A stretch of 64,000 nucleotides of DNA from Ferrimonas sediminicola (GCF_005116715.1 NZ_SWCI01000007.1:62001-126000); one strand, 5' to 3'; positions 16,877 through 26,626 are shown, numbered from the stretch's first letter. Numbers and translations are program-made. Notes: generated by a model not told the origin, from the letters alone.

Positions 16877-19195
16877 ATGTTCCAGACCCTTCCTATCGAC
16901 CCCCTAAAACCCAGATTCCTGAAACTGCTGGATCATCGCCACCTGGTGGTGGAGTCCCAGACCGGCTCGGGGAAATCGACTCGGCTGCCACTGTGGGCGG
17001 CGGAAACGGGCAGGGTGCTGGTGGTGGAGCCTCGTCGGGTGGCCTGCCTGGCGTTGTCCGATTATCTCTCCAGCCAGGGCGGCCCCGGTGTGGGGCACGC
17101 CATCCGTTTTGAGTCCACCGTCGATGACACCACCCGGGTCGCCTTCGTTACCCCCGGGGTGGCGCTGCGCTGGCTCAGTGACGATGGTCTGGCCGGGTAC
17201 GATACGGTGATCATCGATGAGTTTCATGAGCGGCGATGGGACACAGACCTGTTGCTGGCCCTGCTCAAGCGGCGTAACCAGCACCGCTTGGTGCTCACCT
17301 CCGCCACCATCGACGGTGAGCGCCTGGCCCGTTACCTGGAGGGGGAGCGCCTGAGCGCCGACGGGCGCCAGTTCCAGGTGAGCATCCACCACCTGGCCAG
17401 GGAGAGTCGTCAGCTGCCGGATGAGCGGGGGCTGGAGGGCCGGGTCAAAGAGGCGGTGGTGCGTGGCCTGGAGGAGAGCCCGGGCGATGTCCTGGTGTTT
17501 CTGCCCGGCAAGCGGGAGATCATCCACTGCGCGGCTCAGCTCAAGGAGATCGACGTGCAGACGGTGCCTCTGCACGGGGGGGCCAGCAACACCGAACAGC
17601 GGGCCGCGCTGCGCAGCGGCGAGCATCGGCGGGTGATCCTGGCCACCAATGTGGCCGAGACTTCCCTGACCATTCCCGGCATCACCTGCGTAGTGGACTC
17701 GGGCCTGGAGCGTCGCACCCACCAGAGAAACGGCCGCACCGTGCTGGGGTTGCACCGCATCTCCCTGGCCAGTGCCGCCCAGCGCGCCGGCCGGGCCGGA
17801 AGGGTGCAGGCGGGGATCTGCTATCGGCTGTGGGGCCAGCATGCCCCCATGGAAGCACTGACTCCGCCGGAGCTCAAGCGGGAGGAACTGGTGGAGCCGA
17901 TGCTGGCTGCCGCCTGCGCCGGCGAGCGGCTCGATGAGCTGGAGTTCGTCGACAGCCTGCCGGAGAAATCTCTGGGGATTGCCCGCGACAAGCTGCTGCA
18001 GATGCGGGCCATCGACGAACAGGGCCGCGCCACCGACCACGGACGCCGTCTCTACCCTCTGCCTATCGATACCCAGTTCGCCCATCTGATCACCGCCATG
18101 GAGGAGAAGGGGTGTCGCGAGGCGATGGTGGATCTCTCCGCCGCCCTCAGCCTGGGAGCCAGGTTGTGGCAACCGCCCGGCGGTGAGGCCGGCATCAAGG
18201 CCTTAAAGGCCTGGCAGCCGTTGGAGTGCGATGCCATGACCCTGCTGTCACTGCTCAGAGAGCCCCTTCCCGAGGAACTCAGCTGCGACAGGCAGATGCT
18301 GGCGGAAGCGAAGATGCTGGCCAATCAGATCCGCGCCGCCCTGGAGCTGCCCCAGTTGTCGGTGGCGACGCCAGTCAGCCGCACTGCCTGGCTGGCGGCG
18401 GTGATGGGGGCCCAGCCGGACCTGGTGTATGTGCGCCGCCTCAAGCGGCCCCAGGCCCTGGGTAACGGCTTTGCCGAAGTGCAGCAGGGCAGGGACAGCC
18501 GCCTGTCCGAGCAGGCCCTGGGGGCGGTGGTGTTCGACCAGTTTTCCCTGCCGGGGCGCGGGGTCAAGCAGACCCTGAACCTGGCCACCTGTATGGCACC
18601 GGTGACCTTCAAACAGATCCTGGACGCCGGCCTGGGGGAGCTGCAGACCGGAGAGTTGCAGGAGGATGGCCATACCCTGATTTCCAGGGTCGTCTATGCC
18701 GGGCGGGAGTTGGGGGAGGTCAGTCACCTGGGCAGCGGCGAGCAGGTGGTGGCCACCCTGGTCAGGGAGATCCTCGCTGGTCAGCGACTGCCCGGAGTGG
18801 GCCTGCGCCTGGAGCAGGACCTGGCGGCCTGGGCCCTGTGGTGCGCCCTGGGGGAGGGGGAGGGCGAGGTGCCCGGGCCCGACGCCTGGCTGTCCCGGCG
18901 GCTGACTGAGCTGGGAGTAGAGTCTTTCGAGGATATGGAGCTTATTGAGGCGCAGGAACTGGCTTTCGACGGGATTCCGGACTGGCAGCGCGAGGAGTTC
19001 GATGAGCGCTTTCCCCTGCAGCTGACCCTGGCCGAGCTCAAGGTGACGGTGGAGTACGACATCCGCCGGAAGAGCATCGATGTGGTGTATCAATCCGGCA
19101 CCCGCAAAGGGGGGCCGAAACGCTGGGAGCTGCCCCGTTGGAGCGGCTGGAGGGTGTTCTACCGTAAGGCCAGTAAGCGGGTAACCTTGAGCTAA
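16877..19195 (+). CDS. hrpB: DEAH-box ATP-dependent helicase, HrpB-like
   Basis: A 772-residue superfamily-2 helicase. Walker A is GSGKST at 30-35, the DEAH-type motif II reads DEFH at 114-117, SAT follows at 142-144, and QRAGRAGR near residue 301 is motif VI. Helicase-associated (HA2) and C-terminal HrpB-type regions follow. It is slightly shorter than typical HrpB and starts very close to the P-loop. HrpB proteins are putative RNA helicases of uncertain physiological role. It is transcribed alone, divergent from mtoX. Confidence 0.85.
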   Translation: MFQTLPIDPLKPRFLKLLDHRHLVVESQTGSGKSTRLPLWAAETGRVLVVEPRRVACLALSDYLSSQGGPGVGHAIRFESTVDDTTRVAFVTPGVALRWLSDDGLAGYDTVIIDEFHERRWDTDLLLALLKRRNQHRLVLTSATIDGERLARYLEGERLSADGRQFQVSIHHLARESRQLPDERGLEGRVKEAVVRGLEESPGDVLVFLPGKREIIHCAAQLKEIDVQTVPLHGGASNTEQRAALRSGEHRRVILATNVAETSLTIPGITCVVDSGLERRTHQRNGRTVLGLHRISLASAAQRAGRAGRVQAGICYRLWGQHAPMEALTPPELKREELVEPMLAAACAGERLDELEFVDSLPEKSLGIARDKLLQMRAIDEQGRATDHGRRLYPLPIDTQFAHLITAMEEKGCREAMVDLSAALSLGARLWQPPGGEAGIKALKAWQPLECDAMTLLSLLREPLPEELSCDRQMLAEAKMLANQIRAALELPQLSVATPVSRTAWLAAVMGAQPDLVYVRRLKRPQALGNGFAEVQQGRDSRLSEQALGAVVFDQFSLPGRGVKQTLNLATCMAPVTFKQILDAGLGELQTGELQEDGHTLISRVVYAGRELGEVSHLGSGEQVVATLVREILAGQRLPGVGLRLEQDLAAWALWCALGEGEGEVPGPDAWLSRRLTELGVESFEDMELIEAQELAFDGIPDWQREEFDERFPLQLTLAELKVTVEYDIRRKSIDVVYQSGTRKGGPKRWELPRWSGWRVFYRKASKRVTLS

Positions 19196-19327
19196 GTTAT
19201 TGATATGTATGTGGCACTACTTTTTAGATGGTTCCTGATCTAAGTTTTTGATAAACGAGGGTAAAAATTTTCGCAGAACCATCAAAATAAGGCCAAAAAG
19301 TTGATCTGACATAAGTTTTGTTGGGAA

Positions 19328-19343
19328 TACCACCAAAGGGGTA
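19328..19343 (+). promoter_or_regulatory. Candidate NarP/NarL 7-2-7 site upstream of nrfA
   Basis: TACCACC-AA-AGGGGTA has the inverted heptamer layout of NarP sites (TACYYMT, two bases, reverse). The right half matches the consensus fully; the left half has two mismatches. A TATGAT -10-like element lies at 19367-19372 with a weak -35, as expected for an activated promoter. Confidence 0.4.
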
Positions 19344-19411
19344 TGCCTGTCGTTTCATCAACTCTCTATGATTTGCCTTGAGAGATAAAAAAAAGCCTCG
19401 GAGAGGATGAG

Positions 19412-20776
19412 ATGAAACAATTGAATAAACTGGCTGTAGCCGTTGCCATCGCTGCCATCAGTGGTTCTGCATTTGCTAAAAACAGCCCCGAAGACGCCAA
19501 CAACATCACTTGGAAAGAGAAGTATCCCGATCAGTACGCCTCCTGGGCGACCACTGCCGAGTCAGACGCCCTGGATGACATCCTGGCCGAAGACCCCATG
19601 GTCGTGCTGATGTTTGGCGGCTACGGTTTTGCCAAGGACTACAACAAGCCCCGTGGCCACCACTTCGCAGTTATCGACAACATCCGCAGCCTGCGTACCG
19701 GCGGACCCATGACCGCCACCGAAGGCCCCATGGCCGCTTCCTGCTGGGGCTGCAAGACCCCTGACCTGAAGCGCATGTACGACCAGGTCGGCGAAGGCAA
19801 CTTCTCCGAGAAGAAGTGGGGTGCCTGGGGTCACGAGATGGCCAACTCCATCGGCTGTGCCGACTGTCACGACGCCGAAACTGGTAAGCCTACTCCCGCC
19901 CGTCCTTTCGCCCTGCGCGCTTTCGCTGCCAGCGGTCAGAAGTTCGAAGAGCAGGAGCCCAACATCCAGGCGGCCATGACCTGTGGTCAGTGCCACGTTG
20001 AGTACTACTTCAACGGCAAGGATCACAAGAACGTCAAGTTCCCCTGGGACGGCGGCATGGACGTTGACTCGATCCTGGCCTACTACGACGCCCTGGGCTT
20101 CAAGGACTGGACTCACAAGATCTCCAAGGCGCCCATGCTGAAAGCCCAGCACCCCGAGTGGGAAACCTGGCAGCAGAGCACTCACTACGAGATGGACGTG
20201 ACCTGTATCGATTGTCACATGCCTAAGACCGAAAACGCGTCTGGCAAAGAGTTCACCAACCACAACGTAGCGAACGCCATCGACGCCTTCGACCAGACCT
20301 GCTCCAACTGCCACGACACCAAGGCTGAGCTGGTTGACGCCCTGGCATCTGCCAAGCAAGAGATCCACAAGGCCCAGATCGCTGCCGAAGAGGTTATCGT
20401 GAAAGCGCACTTCGACGCCGGAGCTGCCTGGGAAGCCGGGGCCACCGAAGCCGAGATGAAGGACGCCCTGAAGCTTATCCGCCACGCTCAGTGGCGTTGG
20501 GACTACGCGATTGCTTCCCACGGAATCTACGCCCACAACCCGCAACTGGGTCTGGAGCAACTGGCCAAGGCCAAAGAGACCGGTGCCGAAGCTCGCGCTG
20601 CACTGAAGAAGGTTCTGGCCAAGCACGGTGTAAGCAAGGTGACCTACCCTGATTACTCCACCAAGGCCAAGGCGCAAGCCATCGTAGGTCTGGACAAGAC
20701 CAAGCTGGACGCCCAGAAGAAGACCTTCCTGGAAGAGCGCGTACAGAAAGAGTGGCCTACCAAGGTACAGTTCTAA
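19412..20776 (+). CDS. nrfA: Ammonia-forming cytochrome c nitrite reductase
   Basis: A 454-residue periplasmic pentahaem enzyme that reduces nitrite to ammonium with six electrons. The signal peptide ends SGSAFA. The special active-site haem motif CWGCK, with Lys as axial ligand, is at 111-115, followed by CADCH 149-153, CGQCH 191-195, CIDCH 265-269 and CSNCH 297-301. No nrfBCD genes follow, so electrons probably come from a CymA-type quinol dehydrogenase encoded elsewhere, as in Shewanella. The upstream 216 bp hold a NarP-like site, and a strong terminator ends the gene. Confidence 0.97.
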   Translation: MKQLNKLAVAVAIAAISGSAFAKNSPEDANNITWKEKYPDQYASWATTAESDALDDILAEDPMVVLMFGGYGFAKDYNKPRGHHFAVIDNIRSLRTGGPMTATEGPMAASCWGCKTPDLKRMYDQVGEGNFSEKKWGAWGHEMANSIGCADCHDAETGKPTPARPFALRAFAASGQKFEEQEPNIQAAMTCGQCHVEYYFNGKDHKNVKFPWDGGMDVDSILAYYDALGFKDWTHKISKAPMLKAQHPEWETWQQSTHYEMDVTCIDCHMPKTENASGKEFTNHNVANAIDAFDQTCSNCHDTKAELVDALASAKQEIHKAQIAAEEVIVKAHFDAGAAWEAGATEAEMKDALKLIRHAQWRWDYAIASHGIYAHNPQLGLEQLAKAKETGAEARAALKKVLAKHGVSKVTYPDYSTKAKAQAIVGLDKTKLDAQKKTFLEERVQKEWPTKVQF

Positions 20777-20819
20777 TCTCGACCCCTCACACGCACGAGA
20801 TTGACTGAATCCAGGTCCG

Positions 20820-20849
20820 AAACGCCCCCGCAAGGGGGCGTTTTTTTGT
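20820..20849 (+). terminator. Intrinsic terminator of nrfA
   Basis: The stem ACGCCCCC / GGGGGCGT with a GCAA tetraloop at 20822-20841 is followed by seven T. Confidence 0.9.
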
Positions 20850-21056
20850 GTCTGGCTCATGATAGGGGGAGAGGGCAACATGGCCTGGCGACAGACGCGG
20901 GTTGCCACGGCAATCTTGGGCCGGCTGTCCCCAACAAAGGCGTGATGCTGTTGGGGGGGGGGCGATGGTCACCGGGTGAGAGTGCGAACCGGGGAGGGAC
21001 GATGAGGCGCTAGCGCAGGCGCCCGTGCGGACCGGAGCAGATGTCGGCGGGGGCGA

Positions 21057-21656
21057 TCAGCGGTTTTGCCGGCCCACCAGGAACGCCAGCTCGGCGGCGT
21101 TCTTTACCCCCATCTTTTTCAGCAGGTTGGCGCGGTGGATCTCGACGGTGCGCTGGGCGATAAACAGCCTATCGCAGATCTCCTTGTTGGTTTTGCCCTC
21201 CACCACCAGCTGCATCAGCTGAGTTTCCCGCTCGGTGAGCTGGGCCAGCTTTGCCTGCCAGTCGCCGGCCTGGCTGTCCTCCTGCTGCCGCTCTCGGGAG
21301 GCCCTGAGTCCGCGCTCGATCAGCGGCAGCAGCCTCGCTCCGTCCACCGGCTTCTCCAGGAAGTCCAGGGCGCCGGACTTAAGGGCGCTGACCGCCCTGG
21401 GCACGTTGGCATGGCCGGTGAGGATGATCACCGACAGCAGGCTGCCACGGCGGTTGAGCTCCTGCTGCAGGGCCAGACCATCCATGCCCGGCATCTCGAT
21501 ATCCAGGATGGCGACCCCGGTCTGGTCCCGGTCGACCGCATCGAGGAAGGCGGCGGCGCTGTCGAAGCCGGTGGTCTGCAGCCCTTTGGCCTCCAGCATC
21601 CATTGCAGGGACTCCCTGACGTCGTTGTCGTCATCAACCAGAAAGATGGCGCTCAT
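21057..21656 (-). CDS. FixJ/TtrR-type response regulator
   Basis: A 199-residue response regulator. The receiver has VDDD at 7-10, the phospho-acceptor Asp in ILDIEMPGMDG at about 52, the Thr in ILTGHAN and the Lys in FLEKPVD. A LuxR-type HTH follows: LTERETQLMQLVVEGKTNKE and QRTVEIHRANLLKKMGVKNA. Its ATG overlaps the stop of the sensor kinase gene, so the two form a coupled pair. The closest functional analogue is TtrR, regulator of tetrathionate respiration. It probably binds near the porin and FMN lipoprotein promoters, where an 18-bp sequence is shared. Confidence 0.9.
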   Translation of the reverse strand: MSAIFLVDDDNDVRESLQWMLEAKGLQTTGFDSAAAFLDAVDRDQTGVAILDIEMPGMDGLALQQELNRRGSLLSVIILTGHANVPRAVSALKSGALDFLEKPVDGARLLPLIERGLRASRERQQEDSQAGDWQAKLAQLTERETQLMQLVVEGKTNKEICDRLFIAQRTVEIHRANLLKKMGVKNAAELAFLVGRQNR

Positions 21657-23419
21657 GATCTACTCCTCTGGGGAAAGTGGCAGAGGAGGGCCAGGCCGGG
21701 CTGCCGTCGCTGGGCTTCGATGCGGCCCTGGTGCTCCTCAACGATTCGTTTGCAGATGGTCATGCCCAGCCCCAGCCCCTCGGGCTTGTCGCTCTCGAAG
21801 GGGAGAAACAGCCGGGCAAGTTTGCTGTCACTGAGACCGGGCCCCTGATCCCTCACCATCAGGGACAGCCAGCCATCGTGACTGGAAAGGGCGATCTGCA
21901 GTACCCGCTGCTCCTCCGGCAGAGACAGCATCGCTTCCATGCCGTTGCGCATCAGATTGACCAGCACCTGTTGCAGCAGGGTGGGATCCGCGGTGATCCA
22001 GCCGTGGGCCACTTCCAGTTCAGGCTCTATCCGGCAGCGGTTGTGGCGGCAGTCGGGCGCCATCAGGGTCAGGGTTTCCCGTACCAGGGCGGGCAGGTCC
22101 ACCGGCTGCTGGCGGCTGGGACGGGCGCAGAACTCCCTCAGCCGGCGAATGATCTCCCTGGCGCGGTCGGTCTGGTCGGCGATGCGCTCCAGCCCCAGGT
22201 TGAGGGCGTCTTTGTCCATGGGGCTGGCGTCCAGGCGGTACTGGCACCCCTGTGTCAGGTAACGGATGCTGGCCAGCGGCTGGTTCAACTCGTGGGCGAT
22301 GCCGGAGGCCATCTCGCCGGTGAGCAGTACACGCTGGGCCTTGTAGAAGCCCCTCTGCTGCTGCTCCAGCTCCTCCTGGGTGCGGCGGTGATCGGCGATC
22401 TCACGGCTTAGCTCCGCCGTCCTGCGGGTCACCATGTCCCGGACCCTCAGGTGGTGGATGTAGCCCAGCAACAGCAGGGCCGCCAGCCCCGCCAGGAAGG
22501 GGTAGGCCTGGTGCCACAGTTCGCTCCAGTCGGCGTCGAAGGGCCAGAGCCTCAGCTCCCGCAACAGGGCGTAGACATGGCTGTCGTCCACTGGCACGGT
22601 CCACCCCTGATAGTGGCCGGCACGGGCGGCCTGGCTGGTCGGCTCCAGGTCCAACAGCAACCGGGTGATCTGGCTGGCCAGGTGGTTGCTGGTGTGGCCC
22701 ATTTTCGACAGCGAGGAGTAGGGGTAGAGGCGGGTGCTGGTGACGCAGGACCCGGGCCTCTCCTGGCGCAGGGTCACCACCAACTCCCCCTCGGGGAGCT
22801 GACCTCGGCTCTCCATCGACTCCAGCAGGCAGGTGGGAACGATGGCCGCATCGGCGCTGCCATCGAGCACCTGGTGCAGCAACTTGGATTGGGGAAAGCC
22901 GACAAATTTCAGGTAGGGAAAATCACTCAGCGGCGACAGGCCCTGCTGGTCCAGTTCGCGCCAGAAGGCGATAAAACCGCCAAACGCCTGCTGGCTGACC
23001 GATACCACCCGTTTCGACCTCAGGGCCTCCAGGCTCGACACCGTTTGACCGCGGCGGGTGACCACGGCCGACCCCACCGCGTGCGCCGGATCCCTCCCCC
23101 CCAGGGGTTTGAGGCTCAGCAACTGGCTGGAGCCGTGACGCTGTTTAAGCTGCAGCGACTTGACCGCATTGCCGATGAAGAAGTCAAACGACTGGTGCTG
23201 AACCAGCCGGTCCACCTGGTGGGGACGAAGGGCTAGCAGCACCAGCTGGTGCTGATCCAGGTGGGCATTGAGGTAGTCCACCGTGGGCTGCCACCTCTGG
23301 CGCACCCTGTCCGGGGCGTCGAACGCCAGCACCGCCAGGCGCACCTGGTCCCTGGCCAACGACACCGGGGCAGTCAGTACAAGGGTAAAACACAGCAGGG
23401 TCAGCAATCGGTAAGTCAC
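21653..23419 (-). CDS. TtrS-like sensor histidine kinase with PhnD-type periplasmic domain
   Basis: From the GTG at 23419 this is a 588-residue kinase: a signal or first membrane segment (LLTLLCFTLVLTAPVSLA), a periplasmic phosphonate-binding-like (PhnD) sensor domain of about 240 residues, a membrane helix (FLAGLAALLLLGYI), a coiled-coil linker, the HisKA box IAHELNQPLASIRYL, and an ATPase domain with DQGPGL and EGLGLGMTI. The in-frame ATG at 23518 would add 33 residues that do not look like a signal. Domain order matches TtrS of tetrathionate sensing; the ligand here is unknown. It forms an operon with the response regulator and is divergent from the porin. Confidence 0.85.
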   Translation of the reverse strand: MTYRLLTLLCFTLVLTAPVSLARDQVRLAVLAFDAPDRVRQRWQPTVDYLNAHLDQHQLVLLALRPHQVDRLVQHQSFDFFIGNAVKSLQLKQRHGSSQLLSLKPLGGRDPAHAVGSAVVTRRGQTVSSLEALRSKRVVSVSQQAFGGFIAFWRELDQQGLSPLSDFPYLKFVGFPQSKLLHQVLDGSADAAIVPTCLLESMESRGQLPEGELVVTLRQERPGSCVTSTRLYPYSSLSKMGHTSNHLASQITRLLLDLEPTSQAARAGHYQGWTVPVDDSHVYALLRELRLWPFDADWSELWHQAYPFLAGLAALLLLGYIHHLRVRDMVTRRTAELSREIADHRRTQEELEQQQRGFYKAQRVLLTGEMASGIAHELNQPLASIRYLTQGCQYRLDASPMDKDALNLGLERIADQTDRAREIIRRLREFCARPSRQQPVDLPALVRETLTLMAPDCRHNRCRIEPELEVAHGWITADPTLLQQVLVNLMRNGMEAMLSLPEEQRVLQIALSSHDGWLSLMVRDQGPGLSDSKLARLFLPFESDKPEGLGLGMTICKRIVEEHQGRIEAQRRQPGLALLCHFPQRSRS

Positions 23420-23505
23420 GGCAACTCGCAGTAATTTTGGGACAGGCAAATTGTAGTTGGGCCCGCCGGGGGGGAGTGTGAGTTGGCTCACTGAACCGGC
23501 CGACA

Positions 23506-23523
23506 TACGGAAAACCACTATAT
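23506..23523 (+). promoter_or_regulatory. 18-bp regulatory motif TACGGAAAACCACTATAT (site 1)
   Basis: The sequence lies in the divergent region between the sensor kinase and the porin, 176 bp before the porin start. It is identical, in reverse orientation on the chromosome, to 29674-29691 upstream of the FMN lipoprotein. Both copies point in the same direction relative to the downstream target gene. It is a likely binding site of the adjacent FixJ-type regulator. Confidence 0.65.
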
Positions 23524-23701
23524 CGACGCTGGAGGCGCTTTGTTGAACTGTTTGCAGGCGAAGGAGACCGGCCTGGGGCGCCGATTCTCAGGCAGTGGCC
23601 GCACCGGGTAGGGACGCCGGGAAGCCGTATTTTCAGTCAATTTTGCAATTAAACCAATAACGACCCAAATCCCGGGCCCAGGGGCCCGCTGAGGAACAAT
23701 G

Positions 23702-24733
23702 ATGAAACTAACACCCGTTGCACTAGGTTTGTTGGCCGGTCTGGCCAGCGTTGGCGTTCAGGCAGATGAGCTGCAGTTCTACGGCCGCATCGACTACTCG
23801 GTGACTCACAGTGACTCCGGTTCGGCCACCCACGACGGTGGCTCCGGCACCATCCTCGAGAACAACTTTACCCGGGTGGGGATCCGCGGCGAGGTGCCCA
23901 TCAACACCGAGCTGGCGTTCTTCTACCGTGTCGAACTGGGTCTGAACGGCGAAGACCAGACCGGCAAGACCGTCTCCTCCCGCCCCACCTATGCCGGCCT
24001 GAAGCACAGCACCCTGGGTTCCCTGGCCTTCGGTCGCATCGACCCGGTATTCAAGATGTCCAAGGGCTTCGCGGATGCCTTCGACAACTACAGCATGAAG
24101 CATGACCGGCTGTTTGCCGGTGACAAGCGTCATGGCGACTCCCTGGAGTACCGCTCCGCCAACTTTGGCGGCTTGCAGTTTGGCCTGAGCTACCTGCTGG
24201 AGGATGACTATTTCAGCGAAGGGGATCCCCGCAAGGAGAACGGCAACTACCAGCTGGCACTGACCTACGGCGATAAGAAGTTCAAGCAGGGCAACCTGTA
24301 TCTGGCGGTGGCCTACAGCGATGGCGTCGAGGATGTCGAGGCCACCCGTTTCGTGGCCCACTACAAGCTGGATGACTGGACCTTCGCCACCATGATGCAG
24401 CAGTCTGAACTGGCGAACCCCAGTGCCGCCGGATACCAGGACCGTGATGGCTTCGGCTACATCATCAGCACCACCTACCGGATGGGCGGCTGGAAACTGA
24501 AAGCCCAGTACGGTGAAGATGACTCCGGCACCGGCAAGATCGCCGGGCGCGTCTATGGCCAGCTGGGCGATCAGGCTGGCGTGGTGCCCACCGTCAGTCA
24601 GTGGGCCCTGGGAGCCGAGTACTTCCTCTCCAAGCAGTTGAGACTGCACACCGAACTGGGCCAGTTTAACGTGGATGAGTACGGCGACTTCGACGATACC
24701 ATCACCAGCGTCGGCCTGCGTTACGACTTCTGA
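23702..24733 (+). CDS. Gram-negative general porin
   Basis: A 343-residue outer-membrane porin. The signal peptide ends VGVQA; the mature protein opens DELQFYGRIDYS, the usual first strand of OmpC/OmpF-type porins, and ends in the membrane-insertion signature VGLRYDF with terminal Phe. Tandem ATGs at 23699 and 23702 occur; GAGGAA is better spaced for the second. It is divergent from a TtrS-like kinase and carries the shared 18-bp motif upstream, so it may admit the substrate of the respiratory pathway under that system. A strong terminator follows. Confidence 0.9.
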   Translation: MKLTPVALGLLAGLASVGVQADELQFYGRIDYSVTHSDSGSATHDGGSGTILENNFTRVGIRGEVPINTELAFFYRVELGLNGEDQTGKTVSSRPTYAGLKHSTLGSLAFGRIDPVFKMSKGFADAFDNYSMKHDRLFAGDKRHGDSLEYRSANFGGLQFGLSYLLEDDYFSEGDPRKENGNYQLALTYGDKKFKQGNLYLAVAYSDGVEDVEATRFVAHYKLDDWTFATMMQQSELANPSAAGYQDRDGFGYIISTTYRMGGWKLKAQYGEDDSGTGKIAGRVYGQLGDQAGVVPTVSQWALGAEYFLSKQLRLHTELGQFNVDEYGDFDDTITSVGLRYDF

Positions 24734-24755
24734 TTTTGAGAAAGTTCACCCCTGA

Positions 24756-24794
24756 AGGCCCCCGCCGACACTAGTGGCGGGGGCCTTTTTTTGT
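24756..24794 (+). terminator. Intrinsic terminator of the porin gene
   Basis: The stem AGGCCCCCGCC / GGCGGGGGCCT is followed by a run of seven T. Confidence 0.9.
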
Positions 24795-24873
24795 CGAACG
24801 GCAGAGCATGTGCCGGCCGTAAAACGCAGGTTCTCCCTGCGCCCAATCCCGGGTGCCCCCCTGGGGCGGTGGT

Positions 24874-26298
24874 TCAGGGCTGATGCGGCGTTGCAGACTC
24901 GGGCAGCGGTACCTCATGCACCGAGGCGATACCGTCGGGCAGGGCGCTTTGAGAGATGTCGATGATCTGGGAACGGTTCATGGTGATCTTATAGCGGGCG
25001 AAACTCGGCGGCCGGCGGTTCTCCCGCATCATCAGCACCAGGTTGATCTGATAACGTCGCTCTACGGAGTCGCTGCTGATCTTGCCGTCGGACTCCTTGT
25101 AGATCTTCGCTTTTCCTCGATCAAGGTAACGGGCAAAGGGCACCAGGCTGAAGTTGATCTGCTCCTGAATGGTCGTGTAACCGGTCAGGAACGCCTTTTG
25201 CGAGATCCTGGAGCTGATCCCGTAATGCAATATCTCGGTATCGACCCTGTTTTGGCTGTGTCGACGACTCAAAATGTCATCGACCACCTCCGGCAGATCC
25301 CGGTTGTTGATGAAGTCGGCCCAGATCAGCTGGCGGCCGATAACGCTCTGGCTGGTGGTGTCCCTGAGGATCCGGCTCCATCGCGGGCGGCCCTTCTGAA
25401 TCCTTCGCCACAACGCGTTGCGAAGATCGTCTTTGAAGATCTCGCGAAAGGCGTAGATCACCGCCAGCGTCAGCACCAAGGCCAGGGATAACCCGCTCAG
25501 CACCCCCTGAGCTTTGATGATCAGGCTGGAGACGATCAACATGATCACCCCGGTGGCCACTCCCGTGGTGAGTTTTTGCAACCCCACCCCCAGGATTTTC
25601 AACTCCTCCTTGAGCACGACCCCCTGTTGGATCAGGCGGCGCAGCAGCAGCATCTTGTTGGAGATCCGGTTCGGGTCGCTCTTGGTCTGTTCCGAGTTAT
25701 ATTGCCTGTCGTCACGATAGGCGCTCTCGGCGCGACACAGGCTGACAACCTGGTCAATGATGGCGCCATATTCGCTGCTTCTCGGCGCATGAGACAACAG
25801 CTTGAGCAGCCGCTGTTCGCAGAACCAGGACAGGTAGTTGTCGGCGTTTTCGAAATAGTGCTTCCAGTTCGGTTCGCTCGGTTCGTTGCGGCGAAACTTC
25901 TTCAGCAGCTGGGTGACGATGTCACACAGCTCGCTCAGCGCCGGGTAGAACTGGTCGGCCTCTTTGAGCTGCGCCAACTCTGTGCTGTCCGTCTCGATGG
26001 CGATGGCAAACTGGTAGGCGAACAGGTTCAGGTAGAGTCGAAACTCCTCGACGGTGCGCTTGTTCAGGCTGACAAAGCGCCCCTGCACCAACGGCAGGTG
26101 CAGTCCCGTCGAGTAATAGGAGCGTCGTCCGACTACCGCGCTGTGGCAATACACCCCGGCATCCAGGCTTTGCGGGTTGACGCCCATATCCTTGGGCAGC
26201 ATAAAGTACAGATCGATGCGGCGATGATCGCCATTGGTCATCTGGTGGACGACCTTGAGGGACAGTGACTCTTCCTGCTTAACAACGATGTTTGACAC
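24874..26298 (-). CDS. Hypothetical membrane-anchored protein
   Basis: A 474-residue protein that I do not recognise. The N-terminal half is soluble and helical, with a tyrosine-rich region near 50-80. Two adjacent membrane helices are likely at about 245-265 and 268-285, and a basic C-terminal half of about 180 residues follows. There is no signal peptide, so both large domains are probably cytoplasmic with a helical hairpin in the membrane. It is convergent with the porin and followed by no partner gene. No catalytic motif is visible. Confidence 0.7.
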   Translation of the reverse strand: MSNIVVKQEESLSLKVVHQMTNGDHRRIDLYFMLPKDMGVNPQSLDAGVYCHSAVVGRRSYYSTGLHLPLVQGRFVSLNKRTVEEFRLYLNLFAYQFAIAIETDSTELAQLKEADQFYPALSELCDIVTQLLKKFRRNEPSEPNWKHYFENADNYLSWFCEQRLLKLLSHAPRSSEYGAIIDQVVSLCRAESAYRDDRQYNSEQTKSDPNRISNKMLLLRRLIQQGVVLKEELKILGVGLQKLTTGVATGVIMLIVSSLIIKAQGVLSGLSLALVLTLAVIYAFREIFKDDLRNALWRRIQKGRPRWSRILRDTTSQSVIGRQLIWADFINNRDLPEVVDDILSRRHSQNRVDTEILHYGISSRISQKAFLTGYTTIQEQINFSLVPFARYLDRGKAKIYKESDGKISSDSVERRYQINLVLMMRENRRPPSFARYKITMNRSQIIDISQSALPDGIASVHEVPLPESATPHQP

Positions 26299-26626
26299 GT
26301 AACCTCAATACTTCTGAATAACAGCCGACCCAGGTCATTTTAGTGTAGCACTCTGTCTTAATTAAGTTTTATCTCTGGCTACGGCGACAAAGGCGCCATG
26401 CCGGCGTTCGTTCAGCCGGTTTTGGGGATTTGGGGTGATGGCAACACTGGATGGGCGCCTTTGCCGCGAGGTGTGGAGCGACCGGGTGAGCCGCCGTCGG
26501 TTCGGGGCGCTCAAGCTGGCCTGCGGCAAAGGAAACTAAGGGGAGGGCGAGGCTCTCTCGGAGGGCATGATGGCTCGCCATAGGAGGGAAACAAAGATGG
26601 CCGCGCCAGTGCGTGGCCATCAACCA
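26299..26626. other. Non-coding stretch
   Basis: This holds the upstream region of the hypothetical protein at 24874-26298 and, at its right end, the terminator of the 53-residue gene. A 33-codon forward frame (26438-26539) has no convincing ribosome-binding site. I see no RNA gene or repeat. Confidence 0.5.
26587..26621 (-). terminator. Intrinsic terminator of the 53-residue gene
   Basis: On the minus strand GATGGCC at the 5' arm pairs with GGCCATC at the 3' arm, extended by GC pairs, and is followed by TTTGTTTCC. It lies just after the stop at 26627. Confidence 0.65.

Noticed and set aside
19227-19283. GATGGTTC ... GAACCATC inverted repeat upstream of nrfA as an operator
   Set aside because: Only 8-bp arms separated by about 40 bp, with no helical or consensus match; GAACCATC also occurs near 11143 without clear meaning.
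19276-19320. FNR or CRP site before nrfA
   Set aside because: TTGAT half-sites are present but the second half-site does not match at the required spacing.
26438-26539. 33-codon forward frame in the gap after the hypothetical membrane protein
   Set aside because: No convincing ribosome-binding site, terminator or compositional signal.
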